NCBI GenBank assembly: GCA_036384215.1 | Contig: DASVMX010000462.1 | Span: 1 to 10,557, forward strand | Direction of reading: 5' to 3' | Length of the DNA: 10,557 nucleotides | Source of the DNA: Paraktedonobacter sp036384215 | Lineage (GTDB): Bacteria; Chloroflexota; Ktedonobacteria; Ktedonobacterales; Ktedonobacteraceae | Shown here: positions 1 through 7,268 of the stretch, one piece after another | Layout: each line of letters starts with the position of its first letter | Position numbering within the stretch: the first letter of the stretch is position 1 | Program-made: the position numbers and the translations under genes | Notes under the pieces: generated by a model | What the model was told of the DNA's origin: nothing | What the model saw: only the letters and a program-made list of their open reading frames with translations | Database searches by the model: none

Positions 1-56
1 GGTGGAAGGGACTCTATACACAATGTCTGAAGGTCATTGAAGTTGCCTGGGATTAT

Positions 57-85
57 TTGTCATGCCGAATCATATATGCTATATT
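57..85 (+). promoter_or_regulatory. sigma70-type promoter of the phosphatase-kinase unit
   Basis: A -35 box TTGTCA (57-62) and a -10 box TATATT (80-85) are separated by 17 nt. Each box matches the consensus at five of six positions. The predicted start near 92 leaves a leader of about 40 nt before the first phosphatase. Positions 1-56 hold no recognisable gene or structure. Confidence 0.7.
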
Positions 86-118
86 GGGCATAATAAAAAC
101 TGTTAAAACGTGTTCTGT

Positions 119-124
119 GAGGGA
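119..124 (+). promoter_or_regulatory. ribosome binding site that fixes the first PP2C start
   Basis: GAGGGA lies 6 nt before the ATG at 131. An in-frame GTG at 110 would place this Shine-Dalgarno sequence inside the gene and has no such site of its own, so the ATG at 131 is preferred. Confidence 0.65.
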
Positions 125-130
125 TCTGTT

Positions 131-1024
131 ATGCCGTTCAAGATAACTGCCGCCTCGAAGACCGATGTCGGTCAACAACGAGAGCAAAACGAAGATAACG
201 CCTGTTCTCAGCTCGCACCGGATGGTGACGCTGGCCTGTTTATTGTCGCCGATGGTATGGGCGGCTACCAGGCCGGGGAAGTTGCCAGCCGCATCGCGGT
301 CGACAAGATTCGCGAGGCGCTGCAAAATCTGCTGCTACCCATCTCTGAACAGCCGACGACCAAGCTGACTCCCATTTCCGAGCAAGAGACAGTGCTTTTG
401 CAAAAAGTTGCTCCAGGTGATGATTCGACCATTGAGCTGCGTCCCAAAAGCGCGAAAGGCAAAACAAAAAAGCTGCCGGAGACGCTCAACTCGAAACATG
501 TGGAGGACCAGGTGAAGGCCGCGATTCGCCAGGCGAACAAAGCTATTCTGAGCTATGGAGAAGAGCATTCTGGCGCGCGCGGGTTGGGGTGTACTGTGAC
601 TATGGCAGTGGTGCAGGATGGGCACGCGTACATTGCCAATGTGGGAGATAGCCGCACCTATCTGCTGCGCGAAGGCAAGCTGCGGCCTGTGACCAAAGAT
701 CACTCGCTGGTCGCGAAGCTTGTGGAGACCAAACAGATCGACCCCGATGCTGTTTATACTCACCCTCAGCGTAATCTGATCTATCAATCTCTTGGGGCTG
801 GACATAGAAATGTCGATCCCGATGTGTTTCACGAGACGTTACAGGCCGGTGATAAGCTGTTGCTCTGTTCAGATGGCCTGTGGGAAATGGTGCGTTCGCC
901 CGATTTACTTCAGACGTTAACTTCACAGAATGACGCGCAGAAAATTTGTGACAGGTTGATAGATCTGGCGAACGAGCACGGTGGTGAGGATAATATCAGC
1001 GCCGTGGTTGTGCAAATACATTAG
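131..1024 (+). CDS. PP2C-family Ser/Thr protein phosphatase (PrpC/Stp/PppA-like)
   Basis: This 297-residue protein is a metal-dependent phosphatase that removes phosphate from Ser/Thr residues. All core metal-binding motifs are visible: QNEDN (Asp22), ADGMGG (Asp41), CSDGLWE (Asp248) and GGEDN (Asp287), together with the family strand VGDSRTYLL (171-179). No signal peptide or membrane segment is seen, so it should be cytosolic. An insertion of about 55 residues (68-123) separates the first two helices. It holds two copies of PISEQ (70-74, 81-85) and is Thr- and Lys-rich. The gene starts a transcription unit and ends 20 nt before the kinase, which is probably its partner and may also be its substrate. 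Its catalytic region closely resembles the second PP2C downstream (shared THPQR, DHSLV, SDGLWEM), which suggests duplication. The family call is firm; the substrates are inference. Confidence 0.95.
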   Translation: MPFKITAASKTDVGQQREQNEDNACSQLAPDGDAGLFIVADGMGGYQAGEVASRIAVDKIREALQNLLLPISEQPTTKLTPISEQETVLLQKVAPGDDSTIELRPKSAKGKTKKLPETLNSKHVEDQVKAAIRQANKAILSYGEEHSGARGLGCTVTMAVVQDGHAYIANVGDSRTYLLREGKLRPVTKDHSLVAKLVETKQIDPDAVYTHPQRNLIYQSLGAGHRNVDPDVFHETLQAGDKLLLCSDGLWEMVRSPDLLQTLTSQNDAQKICDRLIDLANEHGGEDNISAVVVQIH

Positions 1025-1044
1025 CCAGTGAGGTTTATTGCCGT

Positions 1045-3195
1045 ATGCCGCTCGCAATAGGTACTGTTCTGGATAGAAAATTTAAGATTGTGCAGGTGCT
1101 TGGAGAAGGGGGGATGGGGACTGTTTATAAAGTAGAGCAGACCGACAGACCAGGCCGTTTCTGGGCTGTAAAGGAGCTGTTAATCAATCCGAATACCCCG
1201 GAGGACGAGCGTAAGTCGGCCATCGAGCGTTTCAATAAAGAGATTGATCTTCTTTATGATCTCAAGCATCCGCGTATCCCATCGCTGGGCGTGAGCTTTC
1301 AGGAGCGTGGGAACTATTACTTTGTGATGGAGTTTGTGCCGGGCAAGAGTCTGGAGAAAGTCCTGGAGGATGCTAACGCCTCGCTAAACGAGGAGCAGGT
1401 GGTGAAGTGGATGATGCAGGTGTGCGAGGCTCTGACGTATATTCACACGCTGCCCCAGCCAATTATTCTACGCGATCTCAAGCCTGGTAACATTATGGTG
1501 GGGCCAGACGATAATGTGCAATTGATCGACTTTGGCATTGCGCGCCGTTTTGACCCCAATAAGCGCACGAATACCGAGAATCTGGGCACTATCTCCTATG
1601 CTTCACCGGAGCACCTTGGCTCAATCACTGCTCCTGGCCAGCGGCGTTCCGCGCAGAATCCTGGCCGCCTGGTCCAGACGGACGCACGCTCGGATATCTA
1701 TTCGTTGGGTGCGACGATGTACCATCTATTGACCAATCACGAGCCTGAGCCAATTCAGACACCCGCGCCAAGCAGCATTTTTAGCCGCAACCCGCGCCTG
1801 CGCACAGTTTCAAGCGGCGGGCGCCTGGTCTGCCCGGTCGAGCAGGTGATTATCAAGGCTATGCAACAGGAGCCCTCGCAGCGCTTCCAGAGCGCGGAGG
1901 CGATGCGTATGGCGCTGGCGCAGTGCCTGCCCGCAGGCACGGTGATTGGCGCGCAGACCGTGCAGATTCCAGCGATGTCGGCCAACAGTACGATTATGGT
2001 GCAACCCCAGGCCGCGCCAGTCCAGGCCGCCGGGGTGGTCTGCCCGAAGTGCGGTTTTACCAACCGGCCAGGGGCGAAGTTCTGCAAGCGCGATGGCCAG
2101 CCGTTGAACCAGGGGGCCCGCTCCGCGCCCCCGCCGTTGAATCGTCCCGGCGCGCCGCTGATCAGCCGCCCTGTTTCGCAGCCGAGCGCGCTTTCGCGCC
2201 AGCCCATCAGGGCCGTGCCGATCACTGCGCGACCAGTCGCGACACCCGCGCAGCCCGCCAGAGCGGCGCAGCCTGCCAGGCCCGCGCAGACCAATCACCA
2301 GCCAATCCAGGCTCGTCCCGCGCAGAGCACAAGCATTCAAGCTCGGCCAGTGAACCGCCAGCCGATCCAGGCCCGCCCGCTGGGCGCGCCCCCTGCTCAG
2401 GCTGGAACTCCACAGAACGCGTATCGCCTGGGCTTGCAGAGCTTGAATAACAAGAAATTTGCCGAGGCCATTGAGTACTTCAAGCAGGCCGAGGTTGGAG
2501 GACAGTCCAGCTACGAGGTGATCTACGGCCTTGCGCGAGCCTATCGCCAGCTTGGCCAGTCGCTCAAAGTGGCTGATCACAAGCAGTCCCAGGAGAACTT
2601 GAAGCTGGCAATCGAGCAGTTTGAAAACGCCGTAGGCTTGAAGCCCGACGCGATCGATTCCTACTTCCAGCTCGGCATGTCGTATTATGATCTGGAACTC
2701 TATGACAAGGCCAATCAAGCCTTTAAGCAGGTTCAGCAACTTACTCCGAACGATGCCGCGGTCTACTTTCAGCTTGGGCGGGTGGCGATGGACCAGGGAT
2801 ACGATCGCGAAGCCGTGGCTTACTTTCTGCAAGGTCTTAAACACAATCCCGACCACGCTCTGATCCTGGCCACGCTCGGTAAGCTCTATCTCAGAATGAA
2901 CCAGGCGCAGAACTCCATCAACGTCTTGCGCCAGGCCACGCAGAAAGAGCCGTCGATGTGGGAAGGGTGGTATGAACTGGGTCGCGCGCATATGAAAGTG
3001 CGCGAATGGAACCTCGCGCTGAGCGCCCTGGAGCAGGCCCGGCAGGCCAACCCCGATTCGGATGAAATCTATGGCGCCATGGCCACCTGCTATGTGAAGA
3101 GCAGCAAAAAAGCGGAAGCGCGCCAGATGGTGCGCCAGGCGTTGATGATTAATCCGAATAACAGCGAAGCCACGCGTTTACAAAAGCAATTGTAA
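1045..3195 (+). CDS. soluble Ser/Thr protein kinase with zinc ribbon and TPR domain
   Basis: This 716-residue protein has three parts. Residues 10-295 are a Hanks-type kinase: Gly-rich loop GEGGMG (20-25), AVK Lys43, Glu66 of helix C, catalytic loop LRDLKPGN (Asp144, Asn149), DFG (162-164) and SPE (187-189). The HRD histidine is Leu142. There is a loop of about 15 extra residues after SPE (192-209). Residues 333-350 form a zinc ribbon with Cys333, Cys336 and Cys347, and Asp350 where the fourth Cys is usual. A Pro/Ala/Gln-rich linker (about 355-455) leads into roughly six to seven TPRs (457-706) for protein binding. No membrane helix is visible, unlike PknB-type receptors, so it should act in the cytosol. 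Activation-loop Thr174, Thr176 and Thr182 are candidate autophosphorylation sites. The start has AGTGAGG 11 nt upstream. Kinase identity is certain; substrates are unknown. Confidence 0.95.
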   Translation: MPLAIGTVLDRKFKIVQVLGEGGMGTVYKVEQTDRPGRFWAVKELLINPNTPEDERKSAIERFNKEIDLLYDLKHPRIPSLGVSFQERGNYYFVMEFVPGKSLEKVLEDANASLNEEQVVKWMMQVCEALTYIHTLPQPIILRDLKPGNIMVGPDDNVQLIDFGIARRFDPNKRTNTENLGTISYASPEHLGSITAPGQRRSAQNPGRLVQTDARSDIYSLGATMYHLLTNHEPEPIQTPAPSSIFSRNPRLRTVSSGGRLVCPVEQVIIKAMQQEPSQRFQSAEAMRMALAQCLPAGTVIGAQTVQIPAMSANSTIMVQPQAAPVQAAGVVCPKCGFTNRPGAKFCKRDGQPLNQGARSAPPPLNRPGAPLISRPVSQPSALSRQPIRAVPITARPVATPAQPARAAQPARPAQTNHQPIQARPAQSTSIQARPVNRQPIQARPLGAPPAQAGTPQNAYRLGLQSLNNKKFAEAIEYFKQAEVGGQSSYEVIYGLARAYRQLGQSLKVADHKQSQENLKLAIEQFENAVGLKPDAIDSYFQLGMSYYDLELYDKANQAFKQVQQLTPNDAAVYFQLGRVAMDQGYDREAVAYFLQGLKHNPDHALILATLGKLYLRMNQAQNSINVLRQATQKEPSMWEGWYELGRAHMKVREWNLALSALEQARQANPDSDEIYGAMATCYVKSSKKAEARQMVRQALMINPNNSEATRLQKQL
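2299..2379 (+). repeat. short IQARP repeats in the kinase linker
   Basis: The linker between zinc ribbon and TPRs contains QPIQARP (residues 419-425), IQARP (431-435) and QPIQARP (439-445), with a related QPIRAVP at 386-392. The codons differ between copies, so the repetition is kept at the protein level. It is probably a flexible basic spacer or a repeated docking peptide. Confidence 0.6.
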
Positions 3196-3243
3196 TGCAA
3201 TTGCGGATAGATACGTGTTCAAAAAGAATGAAGGAGGGCAGCT

Positions 3244-5085
3244 ATGTTCTGTCCGTCGTGTAATGCGCCAAATCGTGAAGATGCAAAATTCTGCAAAGGC
3301 TGTGGACATGCTCTACAGGTGAAACAGGCCGAGGCACCTGAGCAGGTGAGCGCGAGCGCGCCCGCCGCGCCCATCCGGCCAGCTAGCCCGGCTCCAGCTT
3401 CCGAGGAAGGGGTGCAGCCGGTGGCGACGACCTCGCCCTCCGAGCCAGAACAGGCGCCCGAGCCGCCCGCCCCGGCCAATGGCCAGGACGATCCGGCCCT
3501 GGCCCCGACGCTGATCCTCTCGCCCGAGAAGGTGCTGGCGTATCGCAGCCGTTTCTGGACTCAGGAGCAGGAGGCGGATCTCCAGTCCGCGCCCGCCGAT
3601 GCCTCCAGTGGCAGTGAGGGGACCCCTGCTCATCCCGCGGACCAGCCGACGATGATTATTCCGCCTGGTGGCGAGCAAGCAGCCGTACCCGCTGGCGCGC
3701 CTGACTATGAACTGGCGGATCAGCCCACGCTCCTGATAACCGACATGCCCGCTCCCGAGCAGTCTGTGCCGGGCGCTGCGCCTTCATTTGATGAGGAGCC
3801 TGCTGCTACGTTAGAAGAGAGTGCAGAACAGAAGGAGGCAAGTCCTGATATGACCAACCAACCAGCGTCCGATAAGACACCGGGCGAGGAGGCAGGACAG
3901 ACGGCGAGCGCATCCGCGGATGAAACATCCAGGGACGAGAGCGCGCCGTTGGCGGTGGGAGAGACGGTGATTGGACGCTACGAGATAACGCAGGTGCTCA
4001 ACGCGAGCCCCGAAGTGCGGACCTATCAAGTTGTTGACCGCGAGGGCTACCAGCATTGCTGGAATTGTGGCTCGGAGCAGAATGCCGAGGGCGACGAGTT
4101 TTGTATCGATTGCGGTGCCAGCATGCTCAATGCCCCATACGTCTTGCACGAGTATCCCGCGTCGGCGAACCCTGCCAGCGAGATCAACATGTTCCAGGGG
4201 GCGATTGTCAATACCTTTATGGATCGCGGCCATACCTACGCCGTTGAGCAGCCCGCAGTCAACCAGAGCCCATTCCCGAACGGAGTGCAGCTCCTGGTGG
4301 CCAGCAACTCGGATGCCGGCAATGTACGGCGCGCCGATCCCAACGAGGACAGCACGCTCGTCGTCCAGCTCCAGCGCGTTCATGAGTCGATCTCCAGTCC
4401 CGCGGGCGTCTTTATCGTCGCTGACGGCCTGGGAGGACACGATAACGGGCAGGTGGCCAGCCGCATGGCCGTCAACGTCATCGCCGAACGCGTTACGCGT
4501 GAATTGCTGGGCGCGCCCTTGCAGACCGAGCGCGAGGGCACGGAGGTCAAAGCCCTCGATGAAGACGATCTCGTAGGTCTGCTGCGCAACACCATCGAAG
4601 AGGCTAACGTGGCGCTTTGCCAGAGGAACCAGCGCGACAAAACCGACATGGGCTCAACCCTGACCGGCTATATGATCGTTGGTGAGCACGCCTATATCGT
4701 CAACGTGGGAGACAGCCGCACCTACATGGTGCGCGGCGGCCAGATCTACCAGTTGACCACCGATCACTCGCTGGTTGGCCAACTGGTCGCGGGCGGCCTG
4801 ATCGAACCTGACGATGTCTACACGCATCCGCAGCGCAGTCAGATCTTCCGCAGCCTGGGGGACAAGCCCAACGTACAGGTCGACGTTTTCAAACAGCAAC
4901 TGCTGCCCGGAGATATCCTGCTCAGTTGTTCGGATGGCCTGTGGGAGATGATCCGCAATCCGCAGATCGAAGACATACTCAACAACGCGCCAGATCCGCA
5001 GACCGCCTGCGCGCGCCTGATAGACGCAGCCAACACCAACGGCGGCGAGGATAACGTCAGCGCGGTTGTCGCCTTTGTACGCTAA
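3244..5085 (+). CDS. PP2C phosphatase with two zinc ribbons and a degenerate kinase N-lobe
   Basis: This 613-residue protein begins after a strong AAGGAGG site (3231-3237) placed 6 nt before ATG. Residues 3-20 are a CxxC/CxxC zinc ribbon. Residues 25-234 are an acidic, Pro/Ala-rich linker with three PT-hydrophobic motifs (Thr89, Thr136, Thr162). Residues 235-337 align by eye with the start of the neighbouring kinase, but lack a glycine loop and the catalytic lysine. A second CxxC/CxxC ribbon (Cys272, 275, 287, 290) sits inside this part. Residues about 345-613 are a complete PP2C domain: NED (Asp369), ADGLGG (Asp394), CSDGLWE (Asp564) and GGEDN (Asp603). It should be an active cytosolic phosphatase with targeting or sensing modules at its N-terminus. 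It lies 48 nt after the kinase with no terminator between, so co-transcription is likely. The PP2C call is firm; the pseudokinase reading is inference. Confidence 0.93.
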   Translation: MFCPSCNAPNREDAKFCKGCGHALQVKQAEAPEQVSASAPAAPIRPASPAPASEEGVQPVATTSPSEPEQAPEPPAPANGQDDPALAPTLILSPEKVLAYRSRFWTQEQEADLQSAPADASSGSEGTPAHPADQPTMIIPPGGEQAAVPAGAPDYELADQPTLLITDMPAPEQSVPGAAPSFDEEPAATLEESAEQKEASPDMTNQPASDKTPGEEAGQTASASADETSRDESAPLAVGETVIGRYEITQVLNASPEVRTYQVVDREGYQHCWNCGSEQNAEGDEFCIDCGASMLNAPYVLHEYPASANPASEINMFQGAIVNTFMDRGHTYAVEQPAVNQSPFPNGVQLLVASNSDAGNVRRADPNEDSTLVVQLQRVHESISSPAGVFIVADGLGGHDNGQVASRMAVNVIAERVTRELLGAPLQTEREGTEVKALDEDDLVGLLRNTIEEANVALCQRNQRDKTDMGSTLTGYMIVGEHAYIVNVGDSRTYMVRGGQIYQLTTDHSLVGQLVAGGLIEPDDVYTHPQRSQIFRSLGDKPNVQVDVFKQQLLPGDILLSCSDGLWEMIRNPQIEDILNNAPDPQTACARLIDAANTNGGEDNVSAVVAFVR

Positions 5086-5096
5086 TGCTGCGGGAG

Positions 5097-5239
5097 GGCA
5101 GAGGGCTGTAGTCCTCTGCCGGGTGCGGGGCGTCCCCGCAAATCATTTCTCTGTATGCGCCGCCGAAGGCGGCGCATACAGAGAAATTGAGAGAAACTGG
5201 GGACACCCCAGACCCCGGTTAAGGGCAGCCGCCCTTAAC
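5097..5239. repeat. cluster of five consecutive hairpins in an intergenic gap
   Basis: The 294-nt gap between the second PP2C and the VWA gene opens with five perfect stem-loops in tandem: 5097-5120 (8-bp stem), 5124-5140 (7 bp), 5145-5187 (20 bp), 5197-5211 (6 bp) and 5218-5239 (9 bp). Loops are 3-8 nt. No T-run follows any of them, so none is a textbook intrinsic terminator, but the block probably ends or processes the upstream transcript. No credible coding sequence lies here. The rest of the gap (5240-5379) holds the promoter region of the VWA gene. Confidence 0.8.
5145..5187. repeat. 20-bp perfect inverted repeat with GAA loop
   Basis: Positions 5145-5164 are the exact reverse complement of 5168-5187, with loop GAA at 5165-5167. 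It is the largest stem of the cluster. Its arm contains CTCTGTATG, which resembles CTTTGTATG in the arm of the element at 10460. One such match may be chance. Confidence 0.85.
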
Positions 5240-5335
5240 AATCCCGCTTCAAGTGAAGTCGATGGGAAAGCGTTGTGAAAAAGGATGCAACAAACTTGTT
5301 TAAGATCACCCAAAGAAGCGTAAAAAACGGATTTA

Positions 5336-5344
5336 TGATATACT
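5336..5344 (+). promoter_or_regulatory. candidate extended -10 promoter of the VWA gene
   Basis: TGATATACT provides a TG-n extended -10 element joined to TATACT (5339-5344). No convincing -35 box sits 16-18 nt upstream, which is tolerated for extended -10 promoters. The predicted leader is about 29 nt and includes the ribosome site AAAGGAG (5362-5368). Confidence 0.4.
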
Positions 5345-5379
5345 TAGTCAGCCAATATACGAAAGGAGCTGCGTAGATT

Positions 5380-6618
5380 ATGCCGGGAGAGGTAACCTTA
5401 ACGCACCAGGTCGGGAAGGACTACATGCCTGTTACTGGCGGTAGCCAGCTTGCATATGTACTCGTGGAACTGAAACCAACTGAATTGATGGCACAGGTAC
5501 GTATGCCGCTCAACTTCGCCCTTGTTCTCGACCATTCTGGCTCCATGAAGGGCGCCAAACTGAAAAACGTCAAGGAGGCGGTGAAGATGGTCATCGACCG
5601 CCTGGAGCCGACCGACTATGTTTCGGTGGTCATCTTTGACGATACATCCCAGGTGATTATTCCTTCGATGCCCTGTAACGACAAACCGGGCATGAAAGCC
5701 GCCATCGATCAGATCCGTGACGCGGGCGGTACCACGATGTCCCTTGGCATGATCCAGGGGCTGAACGAACTGCGCCGCTGGAATATTCCGAACGCGGTCA
5801 ACCGCATGATCCTGCTCACCGATGGCGTGACCTATGGCGACTCGGATCGCTGCCGCCAGCTCTCGCGCGATGCCGCTGCCGCCGGAATCTCCATCTATCC
5901 GCTCGGCATTGGCTCTGACTGGGATGAAGACCTGCTGGACAACATTGGCCACCTCAGCGGTGGAATGCCAGCCGAGTTTATCCAGAATCCGAACGATGCC
6001 TTGAACCTCTTCCAGCAGCAGGTTCAGAGCGCGGTCGACGTGGCGATCCGCAACGCGACGCTGCTCCTGCGCTTGCCGGCTGGCGTGACTCCCAAGAAGG
6101 CCGTCAAGGTTCTGCCAATTATCGCGGACCTCGGCCCGAATGTGCTCTCCGACCGCCAGGTGGTTATCCCGCTGGGCGACCTGGAGAAAGATAAGCCGCA
6201 GTCGGTGCTCTTTGAGCTGATGATTGACCCGCGCCAGGCCGGTCTGTTTCGTATCGGCCAGGCCGAGCTGAACTATGACGTGCCGATCACGGGCCTGGTC
6301 GGCGAGAGCGTGCGCGACGATGTCAAAGTCACGTTTACCCCGGACACCAATCAGGCCGCGGCAGTCAACGCCGTCGTCATGAACTTTGCCGAAAAGGCCA
6401 ACGCCCATCGCCTGGTCACCAGGGTGCTCGATGAATACAAACGCACCGGCAAGGCCACCACGCGCCTGGCTCCAAATGTCACCCGCGTGCTTGACGAAGA
6501 GACGCAGATTGCCCTGGAACAGATCAACCAGGGCCAGCAGATCTCGCAGGAACAGGTCAAGTCAATCGGCAATAAAACGCGTAAACTGACCCAGCGGCTT
6601 GATGATATTCTTCCCTAG
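5380..6618 (+). CDS. von Willebrand factor A (VWA) domain protein with intact MIDAS
   Basis: This 412-residue protein has a VWA fold (about 43-220) with every metal-ion-dependent adhesion site element visible: DHSGS (Asp51, Ser53, Ser55), GGTT (Thr118/Thr119) and LLTDG (Asp148). Such domains bind partner proteins through a shared divalent cation. A beta-rich region (about 222-320) follows, then a helical, Gln-rich C-terminus (325-412). There is no signal peptide or membrane anchor, so it should be intracellular. The start is supported by AAAGGAG 11 nt upstream. It lies 50 nt before the FHA gene and probably shares its transcript. By analogy with TerY, a VWA protein encoded beside PP2C and kinase genes, it may scaffold the phosphorylation proteins. 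The fold is certain; the partners are inference. Confidence 0.93.
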   Translation: MPGEVTLTHQVGKDYMPVTGGSQLAYVLVELKPTELMAQVRMPLNFALVLDHSGSMKGAKLKNVKEAVKMVIDRLEPTDYVSVVIFDDTSQVIIPSMPCNDKPGMKAAIDQIRDAGGTTMSLGMIQGLNELRRWNIPNAVNRMILLTDGVTYGDSDRCRQLSRDAAAAGISIYPLGIGSDWDEDLLDNIGHLSGGMPAEFIQNPNDALNLFQQQVQSAVDVAIRNATLLLRLPAGVTPKKAVKVLPIIADLGPNVLSDRQVVIPLGDLEKDKPQSVLFELMIDPRQAGLFRIGQAELNYDVPITGLVGESVRDDVKVTFTPDTNQAAAVNAVVMNFAEKANAHRLVTRVLDEYKRTGKATTRLAPNVTRVLDEETQIALEQINQGQQISQEQVKSIGNKTRKLTQRLDDILP

Positions 6619-6668
6619 AGGTCATGGGAAGATAAAGATATTGATGTGAATGTTCAGGAGGTTCTAGC

Positions 6669-7265
6669 ATGTCCATACAGTGCTCTTTAGGTCACGATAA
6701 TCCAGATGGCTCGGCTTTTTGCGACGAGTGCGGCGAGCCACTGGCGGCCAGCGCGCCAGTAGCCACCAGCGCGCCCGCGCCAGCTCCCGTCGCCTCGGCT
6801 CCGGCCCCCGCTGGCAGCCAGGCCTGCCCCTCGTGCGGCTCCCTTAACGCCGCAGGCGAGTCATTCTGCTCCAACTGCGGCAGCACCCTCGGCGCCCCGG
6901 CCCCGGCCCCGGCAGTCGCCGTAGCCGCCCCGGTCGCCGCGCTGACCGCGCGCCTGGTAGTTGAGGCCGATAACCAGGAATTCGATCTGAGCGGCAAAGA
7001 TAATATCGTGATTGGCCGCGAAGATGCCGTCAGCAACATCTATCCCGACGTGGACCTCACCCCTCACGGCGGCGAGGATGGCGGCGTCTCGCGCCTGCAC
7101 GCGCGCATCTTCTACGATAATGGCCAGTACCTGCTGGAGGATGAGAACAGCACTAACTTCACCTTCCTCAATCGCCAGAAGCTCGCGGGCAAGACCCCCA
7201 CGCCTCTGCACGATAACGACGAAATTCGCCTGGGACGCGTGCTGCTGCGCTTCAAAGAAGCATAG
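6669..7265 (+). CDS. double zinc-ribbon FHA-domain protein (phosphothreonine reader)
   Basis: This 198-residue protein starts after AGGAGG (6656-6661), 7 nt before ATG. The first zinc ribbon uses Cys5, His9, Cys18 and Cys21; the second uses Cys53, Cys56, Cys67 and Cys70. An Ala/Pro-rich spacer of about 30 residues separates them. Residues about 95-198 are an FHA domain: IVIGRE (Gly116, Arg117), SRLHARI (Ser141, His144) and STNFTFLN (Asn163, Asn168). In the canonical family the loop after beta 6 reads NG; here it is NF. FHA domains bind phosphothreonine peptides, so this is the probable reader for the kinase encoded upstream. It is the last gene before the large hairpin, which begins three bases after its stop codon. 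The family call is firm; the ligand is unknown. Confidence 0.93.
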   Translation: MSIQCSLGHDNPDGSAFCDECGEPLAASAPVATSAPAPAPVASAPAPAGSQACPSCGSLNAAGESFCSNCGSTLGAPAPAPAVAVAAPVAALTARLVVEADNQEFDLSGKDNIVIGREDAVSNIYPDVDLTPHGGEDGGVSRLHARIFYDNGQYLLEDENSTNFTFLNRQKLAGKTPTPLHDNDEIRLGRVLLRFKEA

Positions 7266-7268
7266 AAA

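Noticed and set aside
1810..2991. Open frame of 393 codons on the minus strand
   Set aside because: It is antisense to the kinase linker and TPR region; no family motif or ribosome site was seen.
3186..3204. GCAATTG/CAATTGC inverted repeat at the kinase stop codon
   Set aside because: It is a short AT-rich 7-bp stem with no T-run and overlaps the coding end; it is too weak to call a terminator.
5066..5278. Small plus-strand frame across the hairpin cluster
   Set aside because: It overlaps the end of the PP2C gene and consists of hairpin sequence; it has no ribosome site or motif.
5398..6408. Open frame of 336 codons on the minus strand
   Set aside because: It is antisense to the VWA gene, whose MIDAS motifs are intact; the frame shows no recognisable motif.
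131..7265. Type VI secretion locus
   Set aside because: PpkA-, PppA- and Fha-like functions are present, but no Tss structural gene is, and the zinc ribbons and missing membrane anchors differ.
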